Part shown: piece by piece, positions 22,245 to 33,973 of the stretch
Numbering within the stretch: the stretch's first letter is position 1
Layout: each line of letters begins with the position of its first letter
Assembly: GCA_948146395.1 (NCBI GenBank)
Contig: OX411549.1
Coordinates: 25,039,155 to 25,103,154 of the forward strand
Direction of reading: 5' to 3'
Source of the DNA: Fragum whitleyi
Taxonomy: Eukaryota; Mollusca; Bivalvia; Cardiida; Cardiidae
Length of the DNA stretch: 64,000 bases
Position numbers and translations under genes: made by a program
Notes under the pieces: model-generated
The model's database searches: none
Seen by the model: the letters and a program-made list of their open reading frames with translations, nothing else
Told to the model about the DNA's origin: nothing

Positions 22245-23690
22245 TTTAGTCCGGCGTCCGTCCGTCTGGCCGTTTGTACGTCTGGTCGTCCTTCCGTAAA
22301 CTTTTACTTGTTAATGCTCTGGAGTCAATAGTTTTTATCCAATTGTCTTCATGATTCGTTAGAATGATTGGACAATCACAAGGATTCTTCATTTTGAAAA
22401 TGGTTCAGATCTGCCACGCGTCATTGGAAATGGAGCCTAATGAAAATTTGATTGAAAAATCTTCGTGAACGCTATTAACGCAGCCGACTGACTTCAAACT
22501 TCCTCAGAAGGATTGAACAATCACAGGATGGTTCCTTTCGATAAAGGGCCCGATCCGTTAAGCGTCAAGGAAAAAGGGGCCCTAATTTAAATTCAATTAG
22601 AAAATCCATGTTAAAGCTTTAAAGTCCACTGTAGAGTTCATCCGATTGATTTAAAACTTGCTCAGAATGATTTGACTATCACAGGGATCATTCCTTTTAA
22701 AATTGTTTCATGGGAAAAGAAGCCTAATAGAAAATCCTAATTTAAATAGAAAATCCTTGAAAGCACAGTCCACAGTTTTCTTCTGGTTGTCTTAAAAATG
22801 CTCAGAATGGTTGTATCATCACATGATTGCCCCCTTTTAAAATAGTTCTGATCTATTGAGCGTCACGAGAAAAAAGGGGTCTTTGGTTAATAATTAAATT
22901 ATAAAAATTCATGGTCAAACTTCTTCATACATCATGGAAGTTAATGAAAATTTCACTAAGTATTCTACATCACGTGACCATGTGCATTTCGATGTGGTCT
23001 GATAATTTTATTCTGCGTCATAGAAAAGGGGGCTAAATGTAAACTCCGTTGTTAACAAATTAAACTACTTTTTTGTTAATGAATACTTTCGTGTGAAAAT
23101 TTCACAGAATATTCCATATCCATTGACTATGTGCATTTATGGTTGTTTAGGTTTATGCCGCGTCATGATAAAATAGGCCTTTATGTAACACAACTCCTTC
23201 CTTTATACACCGATTTTCATAAAAAACTTAACAGAATATTTCTCATCATGTAACTAAGGCCACACTTATTTGCCATTTGGAGAGATGCCACGTTACTGGA
23301 AAAGGGGCCTTACTGTAAACTTTCTTGTTAACATAACTCCTCTTTTGTTTATAGATACATTTGTAAACAACTCTCATAGAATGTCCCTAGTGACCATGTG
23401 CATTTCACAGAGGTTTGGTGATAATAATATGCTGTGTCATGGAAAAAATGGGCTTTCTGTCATATTCATTATTTATTATTTACACAACTTCTTCATTTAT
23501 GTATGGATTGTCATAAAACTTAAGCAAAATATTCATCATGTGACCATGGTCACAACTTTACAATTTGGTGCAATTATACGACGTTATGAGGAAAGGGGTC
23601 TTGAAATAAATTTCCTTGTCAACACAACTCCTTCTTCATTTATGGATATATTTTCATGAAACTTTCTTGGTAAATCTTGAATTACACTAT
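22245..23690 (+). repeat. degenerate tandem repeat array, 110-170-bp units
   Basis: After CCGTCCGTCTGGCCG..., units recur around GATTGAACAATCACAGGAT, AGCGTCA(A/C)G and AAAAAGGGGCC, then around ACACAACTCCTTC, TTCATGAAACTT, ATTC(C/A)TCATGTGACCATG and GCCGCGTCATG. A 129-residue open frame here (23270-23659) is just translated repeat units. It resembles the tandem cores of the hairpin-tail repeats but no tail hairpin was found. Confidence 0.5.
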
Positions 23691-24530
23691 CAAGACAAAG
23701 GCTTTACAAAGAGTCAGTAGAGCGGTCTCGGACCCTCATGGGTCTCTGTTTTGAAGATTTATAAGCCCCAAAAAATTATTGCATATTAAAAAGACTAATA
23801 GGTTATTGTTTTAGATATCAATGTTATCTTGATACGACTGCGACAAATGATCATGATAAATTTCTAACCTCGATCCGATTACTTAAGTCTTAAGATGCTA
23901 ATATATTATTATCTACGTATTGTCTGCTACAAAAAGTATGTGTTTCGATGTAAGCAATCCAATGAAAGGAAATGATTACAATGAAAAGACTATTTTTGAT
24001 ATGGTAGAAAAAAGATATATTGTTCCTCTGTAATAAAGTCAATTCTCTTTCTCTGATTAGATCATTAATACTAGACACTTGGTTATTTACACCCAATCAT
24101 CCCAATGTGTTAAAGTTTTACTTTTTATTATACCATAAAGATATTTTCTAATTTGTGAAATGTCCGCGAACGTAGTTTACGGTCTGCAAATCCGATAGCC
24201 TGTCAAAATGCTTCAGCGAAATTTCGGAGGTTTTTTTTTAGTGGAAAATGGGATTCTCAGACTTATTGATTTTTGAAGGACGGGGATGATATATTTGAAT
24301 TTGTTAAGGTTTCAAACGAAACAATACAGCAGAGACGTTTGTCATGGGTCACTTACCTGAGGAAAAAACACTTTTACTTAGGTCTGTCCATGCAACCCCA
24401 GACAGAGCCTTTCTGTCCATGCAACACCAGACAGAGCCTTAAAATATTTCATTTTCAACAATTGTAGATTAAACATATTTATCTATCATCGATTGGGAAA
24501 CAAGTTCTTACAACTTAGATTAATCCCTCT
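23691..24530. other. no recognisable feature
   Basis: AT-rich. There is a short direct repeat CTGTCCATGCAAC(C/A)CCAGACAGAGCC at about 24385-24440. Confidence 0.35.
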
Positions 24531-24695
24531 CGGTGTGCTTCCTGGAAATTTCGTCCATACTCGCGCCAAATGTGTGGGTCAATGAAAGAGCCATGATCAA
24601 TAGGCGTCCCGGGACTCGAACTCATTGAGACAATATTGAGACAATATTGAGACAATAGGCCAACGCTCTTCATCTAGACCACGGACACCACCAAC
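24530..24695 (-). mobile_element. tRNA-headed SINE with expanded head
   Basis: On the minus strand GTCCGTGGTCTAGATGAAGAGCG (A box) and GAGTTCGAGTCCCGGGA (B box) frame the tRNA head at 24604-24692. Between them ATTGTCTCAAT is present about three times in tandem (11-bp unit) where the anticodon region should be. The body continues to about 24530. Confidence 0.6.
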
Positions 24696-24892
24696 ATTTT
24701 CGACCATTGGGACACTAACCAATATATGTTGTTGAAATTGACTGTATCGTTAGACAATCCCACCTTTTAACTGTTATGAAAAGGATCAACCTACATGTGT
24801 AAATGGCATTTCCGACAAAATGTTTTGAAAATAAATTAAGAGTTCAGGGAAAAAACATTAGAAATAACCATTCTTATCATTTTTCAAGGTCA

Positions 24893-25128
24893 GTCCTGTG
24901 TTTAGGATGACAAAACGAACAAAACGCAAGTACACGTGCAAAGCGGGGTATAATTTGCAAACAGTTTGCACAGTTTGGGAGAAACAATACCAATGTTATT
25001 TTTTAAGATAAGCCCCGGGTCAGAATGACGAAACGATGTGAATTGTTTGTAAATTGTACCCTGCTTTGCACGAAAATACACGTGCAAAGCGGATTTAATT
25101 CGCAAACAGTTTGCACCGTATTGTCATC
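24893..25128. repeat. two fold-back family 5 copies
   Basis: GTACACGTGCAAAGCGG, AATTTGCAAACAGTTTGCAC and CCTGCTTTGCACGAAAATACACGTGCAAAGCGG are arranged as inverted and direct repeats, related to the copy at 11975-12050. Confidence 0.5.
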
Positions 25129-25253
25129 AAGAACGAAAAAGTGAGTCCGAGACCTCTGCTCTTCCCAGTTGAAGCGATTTGATCTATTTCCATAAAGTTA
25201 CTGTGTATGAACAGCTTATCCGTGCCAGATATAAAGGGTATCATGTTTGTAAG

Positions 25254-25347
25254 CATCCTCGGACACCCCGGGGTCTCCCTATTTGCTATGTTATATCGAA
25301 GTCGATATAGCGTACCAGAAAGGGAGACCCTGTGGTTTCCGAGGATT
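25254..25347. repeat. hairpin, 28-bp arms, with inner palindrome
   Basis: CCTCGGACACCCCGGGGTCTCCCT is inverted as AGGGAGACCCTGTGGTTTCCGAGG, with three mismatches. The loop contains TATATCGAAGTCGATATA. It adjoins the 3' side of a minus-strand SINE. Confidence 0.75.
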
Positions 25348-25540
25348 GTTTGTAGGGATCGACATGCACTTTCGCCTTAGTGCATCTATCCTTTTTCGCG
25401 ACCGAGCCACCAGTTGCTCATCCCATTTGGGCGTGCTACTTGTCAAATGGTGGATGCGAGTTGGCCGAGCCGGGAGTCTAACTCACGATCCAAGGATTGA
25501 CCGCCCTATGCGTTGTCGCTGAACTGGCCGGGCTCGGCTA
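25348..25540 (-). mobile_element. tRNA-headed SINE, minus strand
   Basis: The head at 25461-25540 has a perfectly pairing 7-bp acceptor stem (GCCGAGC with GCTCGGC) and an A-box-like AGTTCAGCGACAACGCATAGGG. The B box is decayed. The body runs leftward (ATGGGATGAGCAACTGGTGGCTCGG) toward the hairpin at 25254-25347. Confidence 0.6.
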
Positions 25541-25546
25541 CAGGCC

Positions 25547-25864
25547 ACAGTTAAGAGCATCGTGAACTTGACAAGATAAATGGTTTTTGAATGATTTAGG
25601 ATTGAGTTTGAACGAGCGTGTGGAGCGAGTTTTGACTGAAATTAAAGGGAGGTTATTTAATATCGCTTAATGAAATCGTAGAATTATTTGATCGATTTGA
25701 ACAAACTGTTGATCGTCTTGAACGATTTCGAAATGTTTTCTATTGATCTTGGAGCTTTTTTCATCGATTTGAGTGAGTGTTTGGAATGAATGAATGGAGC
25801 GCTGAGTGAATGATTTAGACCGATTTCGATCGGAATGCGAGTCAATTTCATGATTTTAATTGTA
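25547..25864 (-). mobile_element. MITE family 1 copy, core altered
   Basis: ACAGTTAAGAGCATCGTGAACTTGACA and GTCAATTTCATGATTTTAATTGTA are the ends. GAATGAATGGAGCGCTGAGTGAATG is diagnostic. The inner palindrome is replaced by TTGATCGATTTGAACAAACTG-type sequence, a subfamily also seen near 36.6 and 55.4 kb. Confidence 0.6.
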
Positions 25865-27200
25865 TCAGCCTTCTAGCTCAGGGTCGATGAGAAATGGTTT
25901 TACTTCTCCTGGGGAACCACCTATCAACCATCTAGCCCAGGAGAAAATTTTACAGATTTTTACATCGAACATAGTCCTAAAATCGTCCGGATAGTCCATC
26001 TCCGCTAGTCCAAATAAATTGTTTTATATACTTTCAAAAAGTTTCGTGCTCAACTGAGAACTTTCTCAAATTTAGAATACAAAAAATGTATTAACGTAAA
26101 ATATATCTTATTAATATTATATTTCATGTATTTTTTTACATTTATATATGTATTTCAACAGAATTCAGCTTAAATCTCAAGTTGAAATCGCGAAGACTGT
26201 GTTGAGACTAGAAAGGATTTATAACCTCAGACCCAGAAGAAGGAAATTTAAAGATTCACGCCTTCATCTTCCCGGTCGTGCTCTGTCTCTAATTGCTTAA
26301 CGGTCATGCTTTTATTTTCATATTATTCCTCTCACTACGCCAAACACAAACATACACAAGACATTTTCAAATAAAATCTACTATGGTCCAAAAAAGACTT
26401 TCAATATGTTATTACATGTATATGTATTTAAAACGCTCACAAAAGAGCATGGTTACGTTGTGATTATACATATAATCAGGTTCAAGGACCGCCAAATTGA
26501 TGTAAATTCAGTTAATTGGACATTGCAAGAAACAGCATTGAAATTACTTTTAACAAACAAAGTGTCTTTTGTGGACTTTAATCTCAACCCAGACACTCTA
26601 GAGGTATGTTAGGGAAACATAATTGTCAAGTGTACAAGCCAGTTCCCGACCTTAGTGAGCGCCATAGCTAGACAAATTTATTACATTGACCATACAAAAA
26701 AGTGCCATTTATTTTGAAAAATAAATATAGAAAGAAGACGAGAGGGGATTGCGTTCAGTACAAATTAATTCATTGTATTAATTCTTTTTTTTTTTTTTTT
26801 TTTAAATTGAAAACTTGTTTCACATATATTGTAAAATTATAGTTTAATTGCTTAAAACGAAAAAGATAACAACACAAACTCACAACAAATAGAAAATTTC
26901 TTTCAAAGCTTGCAATGTTTAATACCATTTACAAATATACAAAAAATGTATTTGTCGACGTACTAATTGGACATTTTCAAAATAAGACAGCAAATGAACT
27001 AGTGGAACTTTTTGAGGGAAATGAATGAAGTAATGTAGCGTTTTTGGTGATTTCGGAGCGTTTTAAATAGTGTTTGCAAGCCTTGTTATGAAAAGTGAAT
27101 TGAGAAAGTGCTCCCGGTTTAAACCGGTTAAAATTGAGAGTCTCAATTTCACGATTTTGTTCATTGTTTATTACCATGGCTAGAGTATCTGTACCAAAAG
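25865..27200. other. mostly unannotated; one exon candidate
   Basis: AT-rich, with a T run near 26786-26803. CAACTGAGAACTTTCTCAAA (about 26053) recurs as CAACTCAGAATTTTCTCAAA near 44.35 kb. The candidate exon at 26480-26603 is listed separately. Confidence 0.3.
26480..26603 (+). CDS. candidate internal exon, unassigned
   Basis: An acceptor ATATAATCAG precedes 26480 and a donor GTATGT follows 26603. The 124-nt stretch is open (phase 1 in, phase 0 out) and reads FKDRQIDVNSVNW then LQETALKLLLTNKVSFVDF. The composition looks protein-like, with charged and hydrophobic residues alternating as in a helix. The helix-like LxxxALxxLLxNxVxFVxF loosely recalls the N-terminal helical repeats of TRPM channels, but one short exon cannot decide that. 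The polypyrimidine tract is weak. No partner exon was located. Confidence 0.25.
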
Positions 27201-27204
27201 AAAT

Positions 27205-27460
27205 GTGACCCGTCACGCGAAAAGGGACCATGTGGGAACTTCGTTAAATAAATGTTTGAAAAAGAGATTGGTTCAAGAATGCCAACCAGTGGTCGCATTT
27301 CAAAAAATCTTTCACAGGAAGGCAGATTGATTATTCAAGATTCAGAAAATAAGAAACGTGCAAAAAGTTTCGACCTTTATCAGTCTGCTCAGTCCGTGCA
27401 GTCTAACAATCGACATATTACTCACTTCCCAGATGGTCCTTTTTTCGCGTGACGGGTCAC
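27205..27460. mobile_element. MITE family 7 (TIR GTGACCCGTCACGCGAAAA)
   Basis: GTGACCCGTCACGCGAAAAG at the left is inverted at the right as TTTTTTCGCGTGACGGGTCAC, followed inward by GGACCAT / ATGGTCC. The TIR is about 30 bp. It contains AGTCTGCTCAGTCCGTGCAGTCT. Partial copies are at 44755-44993, 32129-32225 and 57690-57770. Open frames through it are not genes. Confidence 0.75.
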
Positions 27461-28361
27461 AAAAACTTACAGAAGTTCTACGGGGAACCCATTTCAATAG
27501 GCATTTTGTGTCGCAAACTTCTAAATTTTTCCTTAATAATTGGAAACTAAAAATATACGTTGTAATGCAAAAGAATTATTTCGCATTGCACGTACACGCT
27601 TTCTACTTTAACCAGCGCTGTGTAACAGATGAACTACTTGATCTTCCAAGTTCATAAACCGAGTAGGAAAATTAGAAAACCAGAGTATACATTCCCCATG
27701 ATACAGCAAATAAAAATATATTTCTAGATGAATCTTTTATTATGACAATCTTCGCTAAAAGTAGATTCGGTGTCCTAAATAAATTAAGAATCAGACTTAC
27801 ATTTTGTTGAAAGAAGTTTATATTTAAAAAATCACACTTCGGGGTATATATGGTAAAGGATGACACAATTAGTGATAGAATGGGGAAGGCTGATTCATGA
27901 GCATAATCAATGTATCCTACAAATAATTTACACTTAATACCGCAGTTTTCTGGGATAAGAATTCCAAAAGCCCACTTAAGGTGGAATTGGACAACGCCCT
28001 TACGACTCTACAAACCGGAAGTGGGTTTTCGTTTATTTTACGGCTCTTTTTGCGCATACATTTTAAAAATACCGGTTTTCATAAGATAACGTAAAATAAT
28101 GATGGTAAAATTCATAAATTCAACTTCTTTTCAACATTTGATATCAATTGAATGAATGGATCAGTGATGAAAATCGTTATTAGTGTCATTCGATTAGGAG
28201 GGGTCACTATAAAATAACGAAAAACTTATTTGCATGGAAAGGTATGCTTAATTTTTTACCAAATAAAGAAAAAATGTGGCTTTTAAACATATTGGAAAAA
28301 AAGAAAAAAAACAAGGGTAATTTCTTCAAAAAATAGGTTTTTGTGGCATTTCGACCCTTTT
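27461..28361. other. no recognisable feature
   Basis: AT-rich DNA up to the start of the duplicated unit at 28.36 kb. Confidence 0.35.
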
Positions 28362-28546
28362 AAATTACAAAAATTACTGCATTTTCAACTTTTGAAGGCA
28401 CAGTGTGCAATTGCGATTGATTAAAGAGAAATTTCATTGGCAACAGTCATTGTGTACATGTACAAGGTCTTTGAACATGTATATGTGTCAAAGCTATCAG
28501 CAGGTACCGAGTTTATACTAGGCCTTAAACGAATATAAAAGTCTTA

Positions 28547-29895
28547 TAGTCCGTTTGACTGCTATGTGGACTGACATTTTCATCAAATGCATAAAATCGG
28601 GTTTGAAAGAAGAATTTGTATGGGGTAAAATCTTATTTTCAACATAATACCATTCCAAAAAATATTTTTTGAATATAAAATTATTTCAAAATAATGATTT
28701 TGTCTATCTAGTTAATGTTAATATTTTCGCATTTTCCGCTCTTAAACACGAGGGGTGAAGAAGGCTGTTTAGTAGTAACAAGATGCAATCATAGTGTGAA
28801 AACACGTGGTTTAATAGTAAACATTTGACAGAAGAAATGTCCATTATTCCTTATTTGGACATACTAATTTGCATATCGACGGTCATGTCATTTTAAACTT
28901 AAATAGCACATGATTTGTACCGTTATTATTCGCCTGCTTATCTATAGTCCAACCGCGGAATTCGAAAACGCAGGGAAATGTGAAATAGCCACGAGTAGAG
29001 GTGGACTGAACTGAAATTTAACAAGCGTGAGATAACGGTACTTAATCACAACTGTAATCACAGATATACTGACAGAGCAAAGAAACTCACAAAGAAAAAC
29101 ACTTTTTTTTCTCCCAGTCGATATTCAATGATTTTTTATGTTTCAATTTTAGTTTCTTCGTGATGAAGTCGGTTTCGAAAGCATGTTTCTTTTACGCTAT
29201 GACACATGACGTTTACAGATGTGATTCAAAGGATGGTTAAAATGCCGGTAGTTTTGTGTTTCTTTGATCCCTCAGTATAGTTAAAAGACCGTTACAGCAA
29301 AATTTGTTGGTTGGTCCCAATTTATCTATATTAAACTCGTCCAAAGTCTGTTTATAAACATTCGGATAGCATGGTCTACCTATAGTTCCCCTCGTGAAAT
29401 TCACAACGACTTTGTAGAATAATGACTTTTGATTGGTCTAAATATGTGAACGTGGGGTTCGTCTCAGAAAAGACAACAATAATTATCATTTATCTGGCCA
29501 AACGGTTTTTAAACAAAGAGAGAATACAATCAGATTTGATATCCCAAGGAATTAAAAATCCTCGACAAAATTTATTTCATTAAAATACTTGATTTATACC
29601 AAAACGACTAAATTAAGACCATACACTTTTGACTCGGCCCCTATGCAAATAAGAACTATTTTTAGTTGGGCAAGTCGCTATTCCGTTTAATACAGTCACA
29701 AGAAGGTATGAAAGGGTGGAGATAACATGTAGACGGGCGGACAAAATCATTATTTTGCATTCAAAAATTCTGAAAAACAAGATTCGTCATGGTATTTGGT
29801 GGAAAATATGATATAACAAGAAAAAGATACGTTTCATTTATCCAATTCTAAGATTTTCGGCGAAATGATGGTCCATATAGAAGTCAAACGGACTA
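28547..29895. mobile_element. TAGTCCG element 1, 1.35 kb, TA target duplication
   Basis: It begins TAGTCCGTTTGACTGCTATG and ends ATAGAAGTCAAACGGACTA, flanked by TA on both sides. Comparison with unit 2 at 31354-31355 (TTTTACTGAAAAATGG, one TA) shows the exact insertion. No long reading frame, so non-autonomous. It is homologous to element 2 across CATTATTCGC-type blocks (TTTGGACATACTAATTTGCATATCGACGG) but ~440 bp longer. Confidence 0.9.
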
Positions 29896-29962
29896 TACTG
29901 AAAAATGGCCATTACCACTAAAGGGCAAACAACTCTAGCATAAAAACGAGCATGGAAAGGTA

Positions 29963-30874
29963 TAGTCCGTTTGACTTCTATATGGACCAACCTTTTCATT
30001 AATTACATAAAATTGCGTTTGAATAAAGGATTTGTATGAAGTAAAATCTTAATTTCAGCTTAATACCATTCCAAAAAATATATTTTGAAAATAAAATGAT
30101 TTCAAAATAATTATTTTGTCTATCTAGTTAATGTTAATATTTTCGCATTATCCGTTCTTAAACACAAGGGGTGATGGAGGCTGTTCAATAGTAAGAAAAT
30201 GTCAACATACATAGTAAAAACACGTGGTTTTATACTAAACTTTTGACAGATGAAATGTCCATTAATCCTTATTTGGACATGCTAATTAGCATATCGACGG
30301 TCATGTCATCTTAAGTTAAATAGCACGTGATTTTTACCGTTAGTACTCGCCTTTTCGTCACGTTTTCCTCGTGAAATTCCCAACTACTTCATTTAATAAT
30401 GCTTTTTGATTGGTCTTAACATGTAAATATAGGGTTCATCTCAGAATGAATAAAATCAATAATCAATTATCTGGTCAAACAGTTTCTGAAGAAAGAGAGA
30501 ATATACACAGATTTGATATCCAACTGTAGCAAAAATCTTAGACAAACTTCATTATATTGAAAAACTCGACTTTATAGTAAAACAATTCACTTAAAATCTT
30601 ACTCTTTTGACTCGGCCCCTATGCAAATCAGTACTATTTTTGGTTATACAATTCGCTATTCCGTTTAATACAGTAACAAGTAGGTATGAAATGCTGAAAG
30701 TTAACATGTAGACGGACGGACAAAATCATTATTTTACATTCAAAAATTCTAAAAAACGAAATTCGTCATGGTATTAGCTGGAAAAAATGATATGTCAAGA
30801 AAAATATGAGTTTCAATAATTAATTTCTGAGATTTTCGGCGAAATGTTGCTCCATATAGAAGTCAAACGGACTA
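29963..30874. mobile_element. TAGTCCG element 2, 0.91 kb, TA target duplication
   Basis: TIRs TAGTCCGTTTGACTTCTATA...GG and the inverse TCCATATAGAAGTCAAACGGACTA are nearly perfect over about 26 bp. TA flanks it. The empty site is at 31413-31414 (GAAAGGTACCTTG) in unit 2. It is a shorter relative of element 1 and encodes no protein. Confidence 0.9.
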
Positions 30875-30983
30875 TACCTTCAAATTTTGATATAATGACT
30901 ATACAATGTTAATCTACAACATATGTGAACAAGAAAAAATTCATTTGGCGGAATAAAAGACGCCATGTGTCCATTGCTACCTT

Positions 30984-31142
30984 AAGGTAGTGGGCCCGTA
31001 ATAGTTCCACAATGCTTTGAAAGTAATGAAGTTTAAAAATGTTAACCGAGGTTTCCTAATTTTCATTAGGAAACCTCGGTCAACATTGTGAAAGATCATT
31101 AGCTCCGAAATGTTGCGGATCTATTACGGTTCAACTACTTTA
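30984..31142. mobile_element. TTAA-flanked MITE family 3, copy 1
   Basis: GGTAGTGGGCCCGTAATAGTTCC is inverted as GGATCTATTACGGTTCAACTACT. TTAA lies at both edges. An inner hairpin pairs ACCGAGGTTTCCTAA with TTAGGAAACCTCGGT. TTAA targets suggest piggyBac-type mobilisation. Confidence 0.75.
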
Positions 31143-31170
31143 ATTTCTATGGATGTCCAGACACCCCTTT

Positions 31171-31645
31171 AAATTACAAAATTTACTGCATTTTTAACTT
31201 TTGCAGGCACAGTGTGCAAATGCGAGTGATCAAAGAGAAATTTCCTTGGCAACAGCCATTGTGTACATGTATAAGGTCTATGAATATATATTTGTTTCAT
31301 AGCTATCAGCAGGTACCGAGTTTATACTAGACCTAAAACGAATATAAACGTTTTACTGAAAAATGGCCACTATCACTAAATGGCAGACAACATTGCATGA
31401 AAACGAGAAAGGTACCTTGAAATTTTGATATTATGACTTTACAATGTTAATCTACAACATATATGAACAAGAAAAAGGCCCGTAATAGTTCCACAATGCT
31501 TTGAAATGCTTTAACTGTGTTGACCGAGGTTTCCAAATGATTTTCACTAGGAAACCTCGGTCAACATTTTGAAAGATCATTAGTTCCGAAATGTTTCGGA
31601 TCTTTTACGGTTTCACTACCTTGATTTCTATGGATGTCGCGACGC
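31171..31645. repeat. tandem duplication unit 2 (empty sites preserved)
   Basis: This ~0.47-kb direct copy of the sequence at 28362-31170 lacks both TAGTCCG elements. Each insertion point is present as a single TA. The MITE inside it (31477-31622) has lost the first ~10 bp of its left end. Confidence 0.85.
31477..31622. mobile_element. TTAA-flanked MITE family 3, copy 2, left end lost
   Basis: GGCCCGTAATAGTTCC, the hairpin TTGACCGAGGTTTCC / GGAAACCTCGGTCAA and TTTACGGTTTCACTACC match copy 1. Confidence 0.7.
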
Positions 31646-32284
31646 CGAAGGTGGGAAGTTATCTAACGATTTTTTTTTACAACGATAGAGTTGCATAATA
31701 TGTGTTTCAAAAAGGCAACATTTATGCATCATGGTCAAGTTATAAGTAACACGACAGAAGCTATTTCACTCAGCTAAAAGGGGTAGCTATATTAAATATT
31801 TAAGAAAAAAAAAAAACGCCGAATTCAAGAATTGTCTAAGATAATATTACATCTTAGCGGAAAATCGACCCATCATAAAGTAAAATTTAATCTAAGAGAA
31901 ATTCTTAGAGAAAAAACTAAAATTTCAGGACATCTCACAGAAAAATGACAAACCATTTGTTTTTTGACAGACACATTTACAGTTATAAATTATTTCTACG
32001 CCTAGAATGACACCCCAATTGTTACGTGAGTAGAGAATTATGACAGATCGAGGAGCTTGACTGATGGAATGAACATCCAGATCTAAATGTCCTTATCTAC
32101 CATTCCATAATTTATGATTTAGCAATGAACAATTGTGACCTGATAGCCGAAAAGCGACAATCTGGGTAGTGTGTAAGGTGTGTGGGATTTACGCAGTCTG
32201 ATAAGGGTCGAAAATTTAAGCACTGTGCTGTCTATATGTATAGATCTAAATAAATCATCCACTTTTTTTATTATTTTCTAATAT
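31646..32284. other. no gene; one MITE family 7 remnant
   Basis: TTGTGACCTGATAGCCGAAAAG...CAATCTGGGTA at 32129-32225 is a decayed family 7 end with a GCAGTCTGATAAGGGTCG stretch. Nothing else was recognised. Confidence 0.4.
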
Positions 32285-32520
32285 GACCGACGTCTCGGGA
32301 GTAAAATAACACCGTTGAGTATTTTCGATATTACACGGGTGTTATCACGCTAGGGGAATAACTATGCAAATGAGCTAAGAACGAAGAGTAACTTTATAGA
32401 TCTATTTTTTGATAGGAAAAAAACGTCATAATGGATCAGCTGACGTCATTTTGAAATCGGGGTTATATGTTTCGCAGAAAAGCATTAATCGATAGATACC
32501 GTAATTTTCTCGTTTTATCA
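32285..32520. repeat. diverged repeat, copy 1 of 2
   Basis: GTTGAGTATTTTCGATATTACACGGGTGTTAT, ATGAGCTA and GACGTCATTTT occur in the same order as at 33370-33610, where the alignment is loose but consistent. Confidence 0.45.
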
Positions 32521-32581
32521 CCAAAATGCGGGTCATATTATAAATCGAATATAAAATTTGTGCTCATATAAATATAAAATG

Positions 32582-32660
32582 TATTAAACTCGTCATCTAA
32601 AACAGATAGAAACTCGGCGAAGCCTCGTTTTTATCCGTTTATAGATGACTCGTTTAATAA
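32582..32660. repeat. fold-back, ~35-bp arms
   Basis: TATTAAACTCGTCATCTA...GATAGAAACTCGGCG pairs with CCTCGTTTTTATCCGTTTATAGATGACTCGTTTAATA. The right arm and the following sequence are shared with 12068-12155. Confidence 0.65.
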
Positions 32661-33369
32661 ATTCGGTATTCCATGACCACACATTCAATATCCTCTATTT
32701 ATCTTTTGAAATGTAACCTCCGATTGATTCCTACTAGATTTCTTTTATCAAATATTTATCATACGGAGCTCTTTTTCTCGCGATTGGTCACACTCGTAGA
32801 AATTTTGCTCAATTCAAAAGCAATTAACACGCCCCAGCCTCCTACAATGCCTTTGCCCATTATCTATCTCCGAAAATGTCTCCGAATATGTGGAATAATA
32901 TCGATCATTAAAGTTTTCTTCTTTCTGAACAAAACTGTTAGATTAAGCATTTTACCGAAGTGTTTTGAGAAATAATCCGCATTTTGATAATCCGGAAAAT
33001 TTACTTAGTTGCCCCCATCAAAATTTGAACATTGATTGGGTGAAAGTTGGTGTCATTGCTCAATGAAAACATTTTGAGTACGTATCTATTTTTGTAATAT
33101 TGCGCAGAGAGTATAGTTCCAAATGAATCTATCTCATGATGGTAATCTTTTACTTTTTAGCTTGGCAATACATCTAGTGTGATCAAGTTTTTTTTTAGTT
33201 TCATACCTCCATGAAATCAAGATATCCTTTCTCCATGTCTAATAATCTCATAAGGGTATCTTTGGTCGTTATGAAGGTTTTCACTATTTCAAAGATTGAC
33301 CAGGTAGCCCGATTTCCCTTTTGAAACTAAAGGCCAAAGTTTAGGCCTAGTTACATTAATGATATGCCC

Positions 33370-33610
33370 TAAGGTGCGTGAGTTAAGTAATATTCCGTTG
33401 AATATTTCTGAATTGTACGAGTGTTATTTGTTTCACCAGATCTAGTGAAATGGGTATTCAAAATGAGCTAGGAGCGTAAAAAGGAGCGCATTTTCCTAAT
33501 CCTTAATGTGACGTCATAAAGTGTGCGATGACGTCATTTTATAGACAGCGTAATATGTTTTGTGAAATATTTTCAATCGTTAAATGTATAAAATTTCATC
33601 GATTAATCGC
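33370..33610. repeat. diverged repeat, copy 2 of 2
   Basis: It matches 32285-32520 through CCGTTGAATATTTCTGAATT, ACGAGTGTTAT, AATGAGCTAGGA and GACGTCATTTTATAGA. A (TA)n run follows at 33622-33645. Confidence 0.45.
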
Positions 33611-33973
33611 TTTAACTCGACTATATTTATATATATATATATATGCTTATAGCATTGGTCGTATACTGTACATACGGTTTCAATTTGCAAATTCTCTGCC
33701 TACCTTGAATGTTACTTTATAACCCAATTTATACATTTCTAGACAGGGGCCAGCTATCATAACTAACATGTATGCTATCGTCCGTACATTAAATCTCGAT
33801 TTGAGTAGAATATTTGAGTAGAGTACTTTAAAAAAAATCGTTACAGAAGCGGACTGCGATCGGTTCTAGAGCAGAAACATCGTTGTAGAAATTTCTGTCT
33901 TGGAAGCATTGTGGTGCATAGCGCATGGTGAATGTCGCAGAAGCAACATTGTGTGGTTTAATCGGTGATGTTC

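Larger units (their letters stand above)
28362..31170. repeat. tandem duplication unit 1 (occupied by two insertions)
   Basis: Starting at AAATTACAAAAATTACTGC, this unit matches unit 2 (31171-31645) throughout except where two TAGTCCG elements (28547-29895 and 29963-30874) are inserted and near 30940-30983. Shared landmarks are GGCACAGTGTGCAA, GTGTACATGTA, AGCTATCAGCAGGTACCGAG, CTGAAAAATGGCCA and ACAATGTTAATCTACAACAT. It ends with a TTAA-flanked MITE and TTTCTATGGATGTC. Confidence 0.85.

Noticed and set aside
23270..23659. 129-residue plus-strand open frame
   Set aside because: It is a run-through of degenerate tandem repeat units (the phrase ERGLEINFLVNTTPS echoes RGLTVNFLVNITP); no independent domain.
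27252..27657. Overlapping plus-strand frames
   Set aside because: Most of the sequence is a MITE family 7 element; the second copy at 44.8 kb does not preserve the frames.
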